Shown in pieces: positions 37,903 through 48,843 of a stretch of DNA of 64,000 bases. The notes below the pieces were generated by a model. It did no database searches and was not told the DNA's origin. It saw only the letters and a program-made list of their open reading frames with translations. The stretch is from Rhodamnia argentea. Its lineage: Eukaryota > Streptophyta > Magnoliopsida > Myrtales > Myrtaceae. Position 1 is the stretch's first letter. Every line of letters starts with the position of its first letter. Location: the NCBI RefSeq assembly GCF_020921035.1, contig NC_063155.1:21285311-21349310 (forward strand), read 5' to 3'. Both the position numbers and the translations under genes were made by a program.

Positions 37903-38292
37903 CATGGATGGTTCTTAAATTTTGGCCCAGAGTGCAAAGTGGAGTTTGGATTTTTTTTTTTTAATATTCAATCTGGTCTCTAATCTTTAGCTTAACGTGT
38001 AATGTGATCCATAAACTTTTAATTCATTGAATATAGTCTCTGAACTTTTGATACATGTTCAATTCGGCCTCCGAACTCTGTGAAAATGTTCGGTATTGTC
38101 CATGATCTTGAATTATACGAGGACAACATCGAACATTTTTTCGTCTAGCTCCTGGACCACGTTAAACATGTACTAAAAATTCACGGATTACATTGTAAAT
38201 TGAATTAAAATTTAAAAACTACATTAAATAAACTAAAAGTTCGTGGACTAAATTATATATTGAGCTAAAATTCAAGGACCATTTATGTCAGA
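37903..38292. repeat. Palindromic foldback repeat, copy 3
   Basis: About 390 bp, same family and layout as at 10.25 and 16.5 kb: the left arm has TTTAGCTTAACGTGTAATGTG, split by mutation from the shared consensus, and TTCAATTCGGCCTCC; the right arm has the complements TATATTGAGCTAAAATTC and ACTAAAAGTTCGTGG, ending GACCATTTATGTC. Confidence 0.65.
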
Positions 38293-41200
38293 AGAGAACA
38301 AAAAATGAAAGAAAAAAAAGGGGGAAAAAAAGGGATTTTTGCTGTATTTTATTTATTTATTTATCTATCTATTTTTATTTAATTATTTTCGGTTATATAT
38401 GGAGGATGGGATGGGACTCGGTTGCAACTAACATGGCTGGTTACGTGAGTGGCTGAGAAGCTGCTTCTTCCCAGTGACGTGTGAACCGAGTGTGGGGAAG
38501 TGGGAGTGGGAATGAGTGTAAAGTTCCAACTGACAGTGCGGTTTACGAAACCCCCACTCTCAACGCTCGGCGCGTGCCCTACAACCTATTACAAAAGTAT
38601 AACTAAATCCTAAAACCTGTGACAAAAAATTGCATTCGAATCCTAAAACTTTCAAAAGAGTGCAACGAAGTCCTAAAATTTGTCACGAAAGCTCGATCGG
38701 GTCCTACTTTCATGACAATTTTTAGGTATTCTAATGCACTCTTCCTTAATATTTATGAGTGTTTTTTTGTGCCAGGTACTTATCAACAATTATCATCTGC
38801 ATAAAGTGATGTTGTCGATAGAACCGAAGAGAATAAGGACATGATTCTTCTCCACTTTCGGTTTCGGTGTATATTCTCCAATAAAGAGTAATTAAAATAG
38901 CCCCCCACCAATTTTTTTTTTTTTTTGCGAATTATCGATTTTGTTTTTTTTTTATTTTTTTCCTTTTTGGGTGTGGGGGGACGGGACGGCACGACGTGCG
39001 GTGTCGTTACTTTTGTCGCCGTCCTCGAATTTTCCGATGTCCGGAACGGAATGGAGATCCGCCTCTGTTTTTTTGCCCCAAATTGTTCCATATGTCGAAT
39101 GGAGTTTTAGTTGCCGACCATGCAAAATAGACACGACGATCGACCTCGGGGCGCACCGGAGTCCCGGTCGGGATCGGATTGATAGACAGAGCACGTACAT
39201 AGCAAATACGTGGGGGGGCGGGGAGGACCTAAATGCAAGAGAAATACATCGAATCGCGGGTCGTTATTCGTCTTCCTCCGATCGTGCGGCGAGGTAGACC
39301 GGTCATATAATGGATCAATTCATCTCATATCTTGACGGGTTGGGTCGATATGAATTAGTTATAACCAGTAAACGGATCATAAATCCGTGCTCTCACTTTA
39401 GTTTTGGTACGAGTTTTCCCAAATTAGATTGTATCTCGAAATTGTTTCATCAATATGAGTCGGATCGGGATATGTGCATGAATCGTTTGAAATGTATTGC
39501 ATGAAAATGAATCGAGTGGGTGAATGTTAATTTGGATCGGAACATTTTCGACCCGATCCTATCACCGGTTTGTCCATTTAATGCCTCTTCCGATACGATT
39601 TTAGGTAAGCTGCCAAATTTCTGTTGCGCTACGCTCTCGCTCAACCCCCCCGCCCGCCTAATCAAAGCTCTTCCATCTTTTTAAGAGGCGGAGGCCCCAA
39701 TAAATTAGAGGAGAAATAATGACGTGGCCGCTTTCAGACCGTCCAGTCTCAATCACTCGCTCCCTAAATGTACCACGTACGCACGCTATCATCACTCCTG
39801 ATAAGTCTACTTCCATTTTGGCTCTTGATGTAAAGAAACATACACACGCATGTAATTTTCTGGGATAAGCACGACTTCACGGTAGAATTGAAAATCGAAA
39901 AACCGGACAGATGGGACTCGATCTGGTTCTAAGTTCTAGAGTATGCGGGGTAGGCTTCAGATTCAACGAGTAGGCTTCAAATTCTAAAAGTTAACAAATT
40001 GGTTCCGAGCAAGATTCGACAAAAGAGAGAAATCGAAAATATGTTATCCATTTCACGCCAAGCAATACGCAAAGTAGCTCTCGCCCGCACGATGTATCAG
40101 CAAGACGACGTGCAATGCAAGGTGATCGGCTCATCGAGTTCTCGACGTAACAGGATCCACACAAGAACTGATTATTTTTTTCTCGCGTGACAAAAACAAC
40201 CCCGTGCTTGAAAAAATAGACGGTACCTTGTACTTTTTTCTTTTATTTTCTTTAAAACGCGGATTAGGAACAACCAATCCCGATCAACGGGTCCTAATCG
40301 CGATGAGTAGAAGTTGGAGGAAGATCCGACCCTCTAATCTAGTGTCATTAGGGCTTCTCCGGAGGGTCGGAGGGGGAGGTGGCGTAAAACGAAGATGGTG
40401 GGCGAACAGAATCGCTTGCGTTGTCAACGCATCGGAGCAAAATAATGCAAGTCGAATCATTGGCGTATGAATTGGAATAATGGGAAGAGATATTGAACGA
40501 GAGGTTAGTGGTTGTATACGGATAACATGCATTATACTAGGGACGAGGTGGGTCGTGGGAGCACATGAAGGAGGAAGTTCCTTGCCCCCTTCCCCCAACA
40601 AAGCATCTCCATTTAATTTCTTCCGACTTTTCTCCGCTAATTTCGTTGATTTTTTTTTTAATATACTTTTCAGATCATGTACGGCAAAATTCGGTCGAGA
40701 GGGCTGCATTGAAATTTCGTGCGAATATTCACGATTGAGGGCCCGTCTGTTTGAAGGCAAGCTGGTTTTCGAAGGATTTTGTTTTTTCGACTTTTCGGTA
40801 TTTGGATGGCAGAAAGCGTTTTCCATGGACCGGAAACGGGCTTTCCCTTCGGCAGAGAAGGAAATCGTTTTCCCTAAAGTGGTAAACAAATGAAAACTAA
40901 ATTAGATAATTCCCATGAAAAAGATATCTTTCTTTATCTTGAATTTTTTTTTCGGTGAAACAAACGGAGGGTACATTAGCGAAAATCGGAAATATTTTCC
41001 GTGTAATTCCTCGCAAATTAAAGCCACACCCCGTGCTTAATTGTTTATGCTTTGCTTGAAAGCCATCCAAAATTCAAATTGGTGCGTGTAGGGTGGTAAC
41101 TCTTTTGCATGCTTTCATCGTGGAATACGGTGCCCTTCGCTTTAAAAGGGTTGCGTTTACTCATCGTGACCCCACGTTTTTTTTTTTTTTTTTTGGGCGT

Positions 41201-41913
41201 TGGGCACCGAATGCTGGTTGAGAATTAGGACAAATACGAAGCGGGCTCCTCACGTAATTCTCACACCAACCTTTTGCTTAGGACGTCCCCCAATACTCTT
41301 AATGCGGTGTGTTCGCACTTGTGATTTACTCGGTTCGATCCAGTTTAAACGCTACCGCCCTGGTAACCCTGAGCCGAACTCCCATTTTGGTCTTCTTTTT
41401 TTCGGCTCGACGTGATTGATCGCATCGCGTTTATCGTTAAGACTGGATTTGAAGTTGGAGAAAGGGAGAGAGGGATTCACAAAAACTTCCAAGTATAATG
41501 TGCCCGCACCTAAATGATAATCAAATTTGTACGATAATAGCTCGACACGTGCAGCGAATTTGGAGTTTTTACAGGCTCTCTCTCTTTGCTAAGCAGCTAA
41601 TTTTCAGGTATTTGTTCGGCGGAATATGAAATTACGTGAACAGTTGGAAACGAACTGGAAGTGGGACGAGAGAGGCACACACTCGCTCGAGGGACAGCCA
41701 GGGCGCGCCACGTGTTGGCGGATGGCTGACCTTCACGCGCGCGGAGAAGCGCGTCCGTTCTCCCCCACCCCCTATGAATGGCCGATCTTTTTTCTCCTGC
41801 CCCGTTCGGATTAATCGCGGTTGATGGAAAACATGGTAATCGTTCACGGGACGGCCTTTGACCGCCACTACCTTCTGCGATACATACACACCACTCAAGT
41901 TCGCTCACTCGTC
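38293..41913. other. Intergenic, no gene recognised
   Basis: A TTTA/TCTA simple repeat lies at 38349-38374. ORFs of 201 codons (minus, 40889-40284) and 137 codons (plus, 40480-40893) overlap each other and show no known domain. A possible MITE lies at 40739-40971. The right end is the ZAT5 promoter. Confidence 0.5.
40739..40971. mobile_element. Possible hAT-type MITE
   Basis: The left end GGGCCCGTCTGTTTG and the right end GAAACAAACGGAGGG form imperfect inverted repeats of the kind seen at ends of short non-autonomous hAT elements in plants. About 233 bp, no transposase. Target duplications not established. Confidence 0.4.
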
Positions 41914-41925
41914 ACTATATAAATA
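41914..41925 (+). promoter_or_regulatory. TATA box of ZAT5
   Basis: ACTATATAAATA is a strong plant TATA box, about 150 bp upstream of the ZAT5 start codon, placing transcription start near 41950. Confidence 0.6.
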
Positions 41926-42069
41926 TGTGTGTGTGGGTACGCACACTTTCACTCCATACATTGACGGAGCTCTCGTTCATCTTCTTTCCTCGCTTTCCTA
42001 CGATCGCTCGATCCATCTTTTCTTTATACCCGAAGGTGTTTGGCGTTGGCGGTGTTTCAGGAGGTCGCC

Positions 42070-43062
42070 ATGGATCTTGAGTACCCAGAGGAGTTCTTGG
42101 GCGCTGGCCATGATCATCACTCGCAGATCGCCAAGGGTAAGCGCACGAAGCGCCAGCGGCCGGCCTCCCCGTGTGGCGCTATGACCTCTTGCTCCTCGAG
42201 CGGCGGCGGTGGAGGCGAAGGAGGAGGAGGGGGGGATAACGGCTCGGCTTTGTCCCCGTCGTCTTCCGGCGATAACGTCGTCTACTCGAGCGCCGAGGAA
42301 GAAGAGGAGGACATGGCGAATTGCCTTATCCTCTTGGCGCAAGGTGATGGCCGTCCGAGCCGGATTGGTTGCGACCACGATGGCGGCAAGGTGGGGGTCT
42401 TCAGCGGCAAGAAATTCTCCGAGGTGGTTGCCACTGCCGCCGTCGGGGGCGGCGCCGCGGCCGCGGCCACCGCGAGGGCCGGTTTCTATGTCTACGAGTG
42501 CAAGACTTGCAGCCGCGTGTTCCCGTCGTTTCAAGCGCTGGGAGGGCACCGAGCCAGCCACAAGAAGCCCAGGTCCATCGCCGATCACGATCAGAAAATC
42601 AAGCCGTGCGCGGGGGTCGTGGGCTCGGACGTGAATGAAGACGAAGGCGAGGGGCAGTTGGGTAAAATCAGCCCGCCCCTCTCCATCCACGTGGCCAGCC
42701 ACAAGGGGCTCCATCAAGCGAACAAGCCCAAGATCCACGAGTGCAACATATGCGGGTCCGAGTTCACGTCCGGTCAGGCCTTGGGCGGCCACATGAGGCG
42801 GCACAGATCCGCTCCGTCGGCCACGACCACAAGTGCCGAAGCTACTGGTTTAACCGAGTTGCCAGTGGCAGCAGCAGCCATCGCCGGCAGCGAGAAGCCG
42901 CGCAACGTGCTCTCTTTGGATTTGAACCTACCGGCACCTCCGGAGGATGATCACCACCATCAGCAAGCACACCGCCGCCGCGAGACCTCAAAGTTCCAAT
43001 TCGCCACAAGTCAACAGCCGATCATACTGGCGTCACCCGCCTTGGTGGATTGCCACTACTGA
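42070..43062 (+). CDS. ZAT5: ZAT5-like C2H2 zinc-finger repressor
   Basis: A single exon of 330 residues, intronless as in this C1-2i family. Landmarks in order: a nuclear-localisation stretch KGKRTKRQR (residues about 22-30); a Gly/Ser-rich run; the acidic plus hydrophobic block [17 protein letters not shown]; zinc finger 1 [20 protein letters not shown] from Cys144; zinc finger 2 [20 protein letters not shown] from Cys225, both with the plant QALGGH signature; an EAR repression motif [10 protein letters not shown] at about residues 281-290; and the conserved end ALVDCHY. ZAT5 proteins bind DNA and repress stress- and defence-related genes. The start was set at the first ATG (42070); upstream in-frame codons include only TTG. 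The gene is much richer in G+C than its surroundings, as usual for intronless plant regulators. Confidence 0.9.
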   Translation: MDLEYPEEFLGAGHDHHSQIAKGKRTKRQRPASPCGAMTSCSSSGGGGGEGGGGGDNGSALSPSSSGDNVVYSSAEEEEEDMANCLILLAQGDGRPSRIGCDHDGGKVGVFSGKKFSEVVATAAVGGGAAAAATARAGFYVYECKTCSRVFPSFQALGGHRASHKKPRSIADHDQKIKPCAGVVGSDVNEDEGEGQLGKISPPLSIHVASHKGLHQANKPKIHECNICGSEFTSGQALGGHMRRHRSAPSATTTSAEATGLTELPVAAAAIAGSEKPRNVLSLDLNLPAPPEDDHHHQQAHRRRETSKFQFATSQQPIILASPALVDCHY

Positions 43063-44582
43063 AAAGAAGTGGGGTGCACATGTCAATTAATTGTTAAACC
43101 CAAACCATATTCATACTTTTTCACATACCCTTTATTATAATTCCCCTCGTCTGTCACGATGAACTAATAAATTTTCAATTTTTGGTCACTCGATCCAATC
43201 ATGTACGGTCAACGGTTCTCATATCTACATCCGCAAGCATCGCCATTGATGGAGTAAAAGGTGAGAGTGGTTTAGGGTTCATGGTTGCCATTGATTCACG
43301 AAAAGGTTGAGTGATTGGGTCGCATCTTTCTTTACCCTTTTCCCTTATTCCTTTTCTTTAAGTGGGAGTGAGTGAGTAGAGAGAGATAGAGAGAGAGAGA
43401 GATGGAATTGGCAAGATTTGCCAGCCTAGGGTTTGGCGGAAGCAGAACCACAGCCAAAAGCGGTGGATTAGGTTTCTTTCACGGTCTATTCCCATTAATG
43501 ACGAGAGGGGGAGGAGATATGGGCTTAGCCTAAGCAGAAAAGCCTAGGTTGGTCGCCGCCCTTGCCGTATCCGCTCACCCACCCCGGTTTTCTCCTCCCT
43601 ATCTTTCTTGTTTCCTCTCGAATTTGCTCCAATCGGTTGCTTTTCTTGTAATCCCTTCTTTAATATCGCGTCGTCGCATCAATCAAGCATCGCGTAACTG
43701 CACCGTTGCGCCTGGATGGTGCCTACTTATTACATGTGGCCGGAGCTCCGAATTCACGCCTGATCGTCCGATCGTCGCTCGCCCTTTTATCGGATTACGC
43801 CTAATCGTCCCAATTACACCTAGTCATCCATATACACGGGGACCCTAGCGATACGACGAGCCTATGTGGATAGAGGGGAAGCCGCACAAGTTGGACCCGC
43901 AATCCGTTATTGCCTACCCATATGGGTCTATTCCTCCTCCTCCTCCTCATCATCTCCAACCAATTTGTCTATTCCAACCGATCGATAATGCTCTTGTCTA
44001 CGCTTGCGTCGCTGTACAACTAGCCTTAGTTGGCCAGCGGGAGAGAGAGAGAGAGAGAGAGAGGTGGGTGGCTAATCGAGCTTAAAAACTCCCTTAGCAC
44101 GCGCACAACAGTCTGTCGCTCACTCACTCCATGACTTGGTGTTTGTTAAGTGCACGTATTGGCAAATGTTGGTGAGCAAGCATTGTGGGGCACGGTTGCG
44201 TATGACCTCCAAAGTGAGCTGTAGCCCGATTAGGCGTTGTGCTACTCGTCGAGACGGGTTGTGAAAGCTATATTCGATTGTCTCGTTCGACTCGCGCCGC
44301 TCAAGAAAGCCCGTCGCTCGCTCGCCGGCTCGGTTCCGGATTCTCATTTCTTTGTCGAAAGAAAAGCGAAGAGGGATAAGAGAAGGCACGATTCGAGAAA
44401 ATCTTGGGTTATTGGCCATTCATCGACGACATTAGAGGCGAATAAGGAGGGGAAAAAGAACGTTTCCGACTAGCTGTCATTACGCAATTCTTCGGAGGGC
44501 ACTTGAGAAGTTAAAATACGCGTGAAATGGTGAAAAAAAGAAAGAAGCAAAGCAATCGAAGCGAATGTACAAGTTCCAGTGT
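43063..44582. other. 3' UTR and intergenic, no gene
   Basis: ZAT5 3' UTR, then DNA with ORFs up to 100 codons lacking domains. (GA)n repeats lie at 43378-43401 and 44040-44063. Confidence 0.5.
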
Positions 44583-45167
44583 GTTTGGTTCAACTTTGGA
44601 AATGGGTTTTGAACAAATGCAAAATGCCTTTAACTAAATGGCTTTGGAGAAATGCAACCGGCATTTGGTAAAAAAACCTATAAAATGCAACTTTGGATTA
44701 AGTAGTATTTGGCAAAACAAAAACCAAAAAAACAAATGCAAAGGGCTTTTGGTTGCACATTTCTTTTCTTTTTTTTATATATAAATTATCAAAACCCTTC
44801 ACCGATCAGCAAAGGGCTCGGGCCGCCGACAAGCTAGATTTAGCGCCATCGGCCCTCACTTGCCGAATCTGGCACTGCCGGCCCTTTGCTTGCCGGATCC
44901 GCCCTCTCCAACTGTCCTCGCTCAAGAAGATGAACAATATCTAGGGTTTTACTTTTCCAAAGGTGTAAAAAAATTGGATTTTTGGTGTGGTTTTGCGGAG
45001 AATACAAGCAACTAGCTAGTTTTCATTAATGAGACTTTCGGCATTCCGAAAATATTGGTAGGAAATAGCATTGGAACTTCCAGCCTTTCCCAATGCTCTT
45101 TGAAAAGTCTTGCCAAACACCCTAGCATTTCTCTAAGAGGCTTTAATGGCCCAAAGCTGAACCAAAA
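44583..45167. mobile_element. MITE-like element with 17-bp terminal inverted repeats
   Basis: The left end gtttggttcaactttgg (44583-44599) and the complement of the right end (45151-45167, ttttggttcagctttgg) match at 15 of 17 bases. Words like AAATGCAA and GGCATTTGG recur near both ends. A GC-richer core (about 44818-44910, GCCGCCGACAAGC, GCCATCGGCCCTC) lies in the middle. 585 bp, no transposase. Confidence 0.6.
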
Positions 45168-45422
45168 ATGAATCATTTGCACGGTACGATTTTGGATAAC
45201 AACTAACTCCGAACTTTGTCAACACTCCCTTCTCTTGAAGTCGCGATCTCTCCAAACCCTAATGACAACCCGAGTAGATTAAAGTTAGCTAAACCTAATA
45301 AATCGCCCAAGAAGTCTCTCTACTAATCGTGACGGTTGATCGTATTCCTAACCCTATTCATCTAAACTAATGAAATTGCTCCCAATCCAACATAGAATCC
45401 GAAAAAAATCACACAATTTGGC

Positions 45423-45478
45423 CACCCCACCCCCCCCACCCCCCCCACACACACACACTCGCTCGCTCGCTCGCTCGA
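45423..45478. repeat. Compound microsatellite C-run/(CA)n/(CTCG)n
   Basis: C-rich runs, then (CA)n, then about five CTCG-type units. Such compound low-complexity tracts are prone to length change and to sequencing error. Confidence 0.85.
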
Positions 45479-45809
45479 TCATTCAAAGCATGAACGGTCG
45501 CCATCTTAACACTAAAGGGAGGAAAATTTCAGGGCAAAGTAAAGCGAATCGCGCTCTCGCGCACACGGAGCTGTCCCATCTCGGGCAACTACTCAAAATG
45601 TACCTGAGGAGAGGAGAGGAGACGAAGACGACGGGGCATTTCCTTCCGGGGAAGATTCTTCGATTCCTGTCCAGAACTCACGACACGTGGACAGTTCACG
45701 CCTCGGAGGTGGAGGTGGAGGTGGAGGTGGGCGTTGCTCTCCGAACCTTGCATCGCTGGATGGCCTCAAAACCTCATCTTCACTTCCAACCCCGTTTGGA
45801 GATTTTTTG

Positions 45810-46475
45810 TCTCCGTAAAAGCTTAAGAATATTGTATTTTTATCGATTCAGTTCTAAACTTTTTAATTTTATCAATTAAGTCCTAAACGTTTTCACATTT
45901 TGTTTTATCAATTGAGTCCATCCGATCAATTTAAGCTGAAAATTCCTAAAATGGGCGTTGATTGTCCAACGTGCCACGGGCAGCGTTGATATAGATAATT
46001 TTCATAGTATCTTGATTCTTTATTGATTTTTAATTTATTTCTTTATTTTCTTCATTACTTTTTCTTTACTGTGGCCGGCCGACGAGGGATGCCAAAACCA
46101 CGTCGGTCGGCGCGGGGTGTGGGTGCCCGACCGTCGTCCGCGGCCGGCGAGGGCGTCGCAACCCTCGCCCGGTGGTTGGCAAGGACTCGGCAACCGCCGA
46201 CCTTCGTGGGTCATAGTGAAGAAAAAGTAAAGAGGAAAGGAAGAAAGAAAGAAAAATAAAACAAATAATTTTAAAAAAAAAGTATAAAAAATTGTTACAA
46301 ATTATCCATGTCGGTGCCGGTTATGCCACGTCAACGGTTTTTAACCGAAATTGACCGGATGAACTCAATTAGCAAAAATGTGAAAAGGTTTAGAATTCAG
46401 TGGACAAAAATAAAAGATTTAATACTGAATTGACATAAATATAATAAGTTTAAAACTTCCTAATGGAGCGTGCCG
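45810..46475. mobile_element. Foldback element with long arms and GC-rich core
   Basis: The left arm (about 45825-45975: AAACTTTTTAATTTTATCAA, AAACGTTTTCACATTTTG, TTGAGTCCATCCGATCAATT) returns as its reverse complement at about 46310-46455 (AATTGACCGGATGAACTCAA, AAAATGTGAAAAGGTTTAG). Between them is a GC-rich core at about 46070-46205 (GTGGCCGGCCGACGAGGG). No transposase ORF. It is the most complete of the GC-core elements in the window. Confidence 0.6.
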
Positions 46476-47040
46476 AATGGGTGGTGGTGTTAGCAAGTGA
46501 GTTGTCCGGTGCGAAAGGAAAGAATCCACTAATTCAATGCCTTTAGTACGTATTCGCCGGCCATTCGATGCGCTTCTTTTGCTTTTGCACTGTTTCCACA
46601 TATTCCATAGGCGCCACTTTGGATTTGCTACATAAGTTTCTTTTCTTTAGCACAACAACTTGGAAAATGACGGTAAAACATTAAAAAGAAAAAAGTGAAA
46701 TTTTCCTTTTTCGTGTAATTACCTACATGTCGCAAGCGCGTCGATGAAAATTATGACTGAAATGTGATTAAATTAATGGAAATTCATAATATTAGCATGG
46801 CGACATTTGTTTTTTACACTTGTGGTAAGATAGCCCCGCCTAGGTTTGGCGAAATCTCGAGCACGTGAAGTTCGGGTGAGCGGTCCGAACAACATGGAAT
46901 TGCTTGAATTTGGCAAGGCGTGGAGCCGAACATGTTTGCGGCACGATGAATCCATTCCAATGTTTGCTTGCAATTATCACTAAACCAATCCACGGCATAT
47001 GTAATCCGAAATCGTGTCGATGTATTAGTCACGTGCTCAA
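46476..47040. other. Intergenic, nothing recognised
   Basis: No gene, RNA or repeat could be supported here. Confidence 0.5.
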
Positions 47041-47360
47041 TCGATTTAGTTGTATGGTAAAAGTATTTGGTGAGGGCGTCGATGAGGGACGACCGTCGAC
47101 CCTCACCGGCTGCAGGGGAAAAAAAGAAGAGAAAAGAAGAAAAAAATTCATACAAACTCAATATTATTGAAATATTATTTTAAAATATCCACGTCAAGAT
47201 CGATTGTGCCTACATGGCACGGCCAGCAACCACATCGGTGGTTTCGGGGCAAAAATTGATCGGATAGACCGAATTGATGTAAAATATTTAGGATTGAATT
47301 GACATTAAAAAAAATTATGACTAAATTGGCACAATTTACAGTAAATTTAGGACTTTTTCG
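47041..47360. mobile_element. Truncated GC-core foldback element
   Basis: A GC-rich core (47069-47116, GGTGAGGGCGTCGATGAGGG and CCCTCACCGGC) is followed by a right arm with CATGGCACGGCC, AAAAATTGATCGGATAGACC and TTTAGGATTGAATTGACA, comparable to the right arm of the element at 46.3-46.47 kb. No matching left arm is visible, so the element is truncated. Its right arm runs into the tandem duplication. Confidence 0.45.
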
Positions 47361-47946
47361 GTAATTCTCTCATCGAATAGTGGTGAATATTTCTCTCTAA
47401 AACACTCCGAGCTTTGGGCTTGGAAGTTAGGTGGGTGACAAGCCCTAATTCATCGGTCTAAGACATGGAACGAATTTGAGAACCGACGCACATGGTTTGC
47501 TCGTTTGGGGGTGTCGGTATTTTCGCCACATACATCAAATTACAAAACTAGTGGTACCCCCTAACCCCTCTTGGCATTACATGGCACGGTCGGTATCCAC
47601 GTCGGTGGTTTCGCACCAAAAATTGATCGGATATACTGAATTGGCTGGAAAGGTCTATGACTCAATTGACAAAAAAAAAAATTATAATTGAGTTGGCACA
47701 ATTCGTAGTAAATTTAGGACTTTTTTCGGTAATTCTCCCATCGAATAGTGGCGAATATCTCTCTAAAACGCTCCGAGCTTTGGGCTCGGGAGTTAGGTGG
47801 GTGAGAAGCCCTACTTCATCGGTCTAAGACATGGAACGAATTTAAGAACCGACGCACATGGTTTGGTCGTTTGGGGGTGTTGGTGTTTTCGCCACATACA
47901 TCAAATTACCAGCCCTAGTGGTACCCCCTAACCCCTCTTGGCATTA
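47213..47946. repeat. Tandem duplication, 367-bp unit, two copies
   Basis: Copy 1 (47213-47579) and copy 2 (47580-47946) both start CATGGCACGG and end CCCCTCTTGGCATTA. Long words are shared, such as CTCCGAGCTTTGGGCT, TCGGTCTAAGACATGGAACG and GTTTGGGGGTGT. They differ at scattered sites, so the duplication is not very recent. No ORF is conserved between them. Confidence 0.85.
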
Positions 47947-48054
47947 AACTAAAGTTCAACTAACCTCGTTACAAGAGAGCTTTGGCCAAATAAAACTTTA
48001 CGAAAAGAGTCTAGAATCCAAATTATCCGGACCGTAAAGATATTGATCGAATTG

Positions 48055-48245
48055 GTTTATGTCATGTTCGTTGCACCATTTGCATCGCGCAAAATAAATA
48101 ATGTGAAAAAAAAAACATTTTCTTAAAAGTGATCGCTTGCATCGTTTACAGAATTAAATGAAAGGTAAATACATATAAATTATTTTTTATAATGAAAATA
48201 TTTTCCATTGGCTAATTATTTTAAATCTCACAAGTGACTGGTTTT
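48055..48245. repeat. GAAAATATTTTCC repeat remnant
   Basis: Contains GAAAATATTTTCCATTGGC and CTAATTATTTTAAATC, related to the block near 21.8 kb. No coding capacity; boundaries uncertain. Confidence 0.3.
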
Positions 48246-48321
48246 AGAAAAAAAAGTTGCCAAATCGTATACGATCATTTAATTGGTAAATCTGTTTTCT
48301 GAGGAAAAAACGGCAAAGACA

Positions 48322-48394
48322 GTTGCTGTGGTGTAGTGGTTATCACGTTAGTCTTACACACTAAAGGTCTCCAGTTCGATCCTGGGCAGCAACA
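48322..48394 (+). tRNA. trnV-UAC: tRNA-Val (anticodon UAC)
   Basis: A 73-nt sequence folds as a full cloverleaf. The acceptor stem GTTGCTG pairs perfectly with CAGCAAC, followed by discriminator A. The D arm has TGGTGTAGTGG (A box), the anticodon stem TTAGT/ACTAA holds loop CTTACAC with anticodon TAC, and the T arm has CCAGTTCGATCCTGG (B box). CCA is not encoded and there is no intron, as in a nuclear gene. A CAA motif lies at 48314-48316 upstream, and a run of seven T near 48411 serves as Pol III terminator. Confidence 0.92.
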
Positions 48395-48410
48395 CTTCTT
48401 TCCCTTTCTA

Positions 48411-48417
48411 TTTTTTT
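48411..48417 (+). terminator. Pol III T-run terminator of tRNA-Val
   Basis: Seven T residues about 17 bases beyond the tRNA 3' end; the usual stop signal for RNA polymerase III. Confidence 0.6.
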
Positions 48418-48587
48418 GTTTCTTTCACCTTTTATGATGTAAACGGAGAAAACCGAATAGTTTTTTGCTTGAATTTATGTTGCTGAGAGTGAGCGCTCGT
48501 CCTTCGAATATACGTTACCACACGGAGAAATCAACTGCCAAAGTTTGGTAAATCTCATGAACCTTTCTTTTGATCTTCTTCATCGAC

Positions 48588-48843
48588 GACGGGGCACAAG
48601 TGAATACACAAAAGTCCGTCGATTTAAGTGCGCTCAACACTAAGCATTAGTAAACCAAGACGAGCGAGATCGATTACGAGATAGCTTGGAATGGCTGATG
48701 CGCCTGAGAAGAGATGACGGGGCACAAGTGAATACACAAAAGTCCGTCGATTTAAGTGCGCTCAACACTAAGCATTAGTAAACCAAGACGAGCGAGATCG
48801 ATTACGAGATAGCTTGGAATGGCTGATGCGCCTGAGAAGAGAC
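48588..48843. repeat. Perfect tandem duplication, 128-bp unit
   Basis: Copy 1 (48588-48715) and copy 2 (48716-48843) look identical except at the final joining bases; both contain GGGGCACAAGTGAATACACA and AGCTTGGAATGGCTGATGCG. The identity implies a very recent duplication or an assembly artefact. Confidence 0.9.

Noticed and set aside
40284-40889. 201-codon minus-strand ORF
   Set aside because: No known domain, overlaps an ORF on the other strand and a possible MITE, and no splice or promoter context; more likely chance.
41998-42804. 268-codon minus-strand ORF over the ZAT5 gene
   Set aside because: It is the complement of the GC-rich ZAT5 coding exon and has no domain; ZAT5 on the plus strand explains the open frame.
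45370-45879. 169-codon plus-strand ORF
   Set aside because: It starts in a compound microsatellite, runs into a foldback arm and has no domain.
47213-48843. CRISPR-like or satellite array
   Set aside because: Only two copies each of a 367-bp and a 128-bp unit, with no spacers; they are simple tandem duplications in a plant genome.
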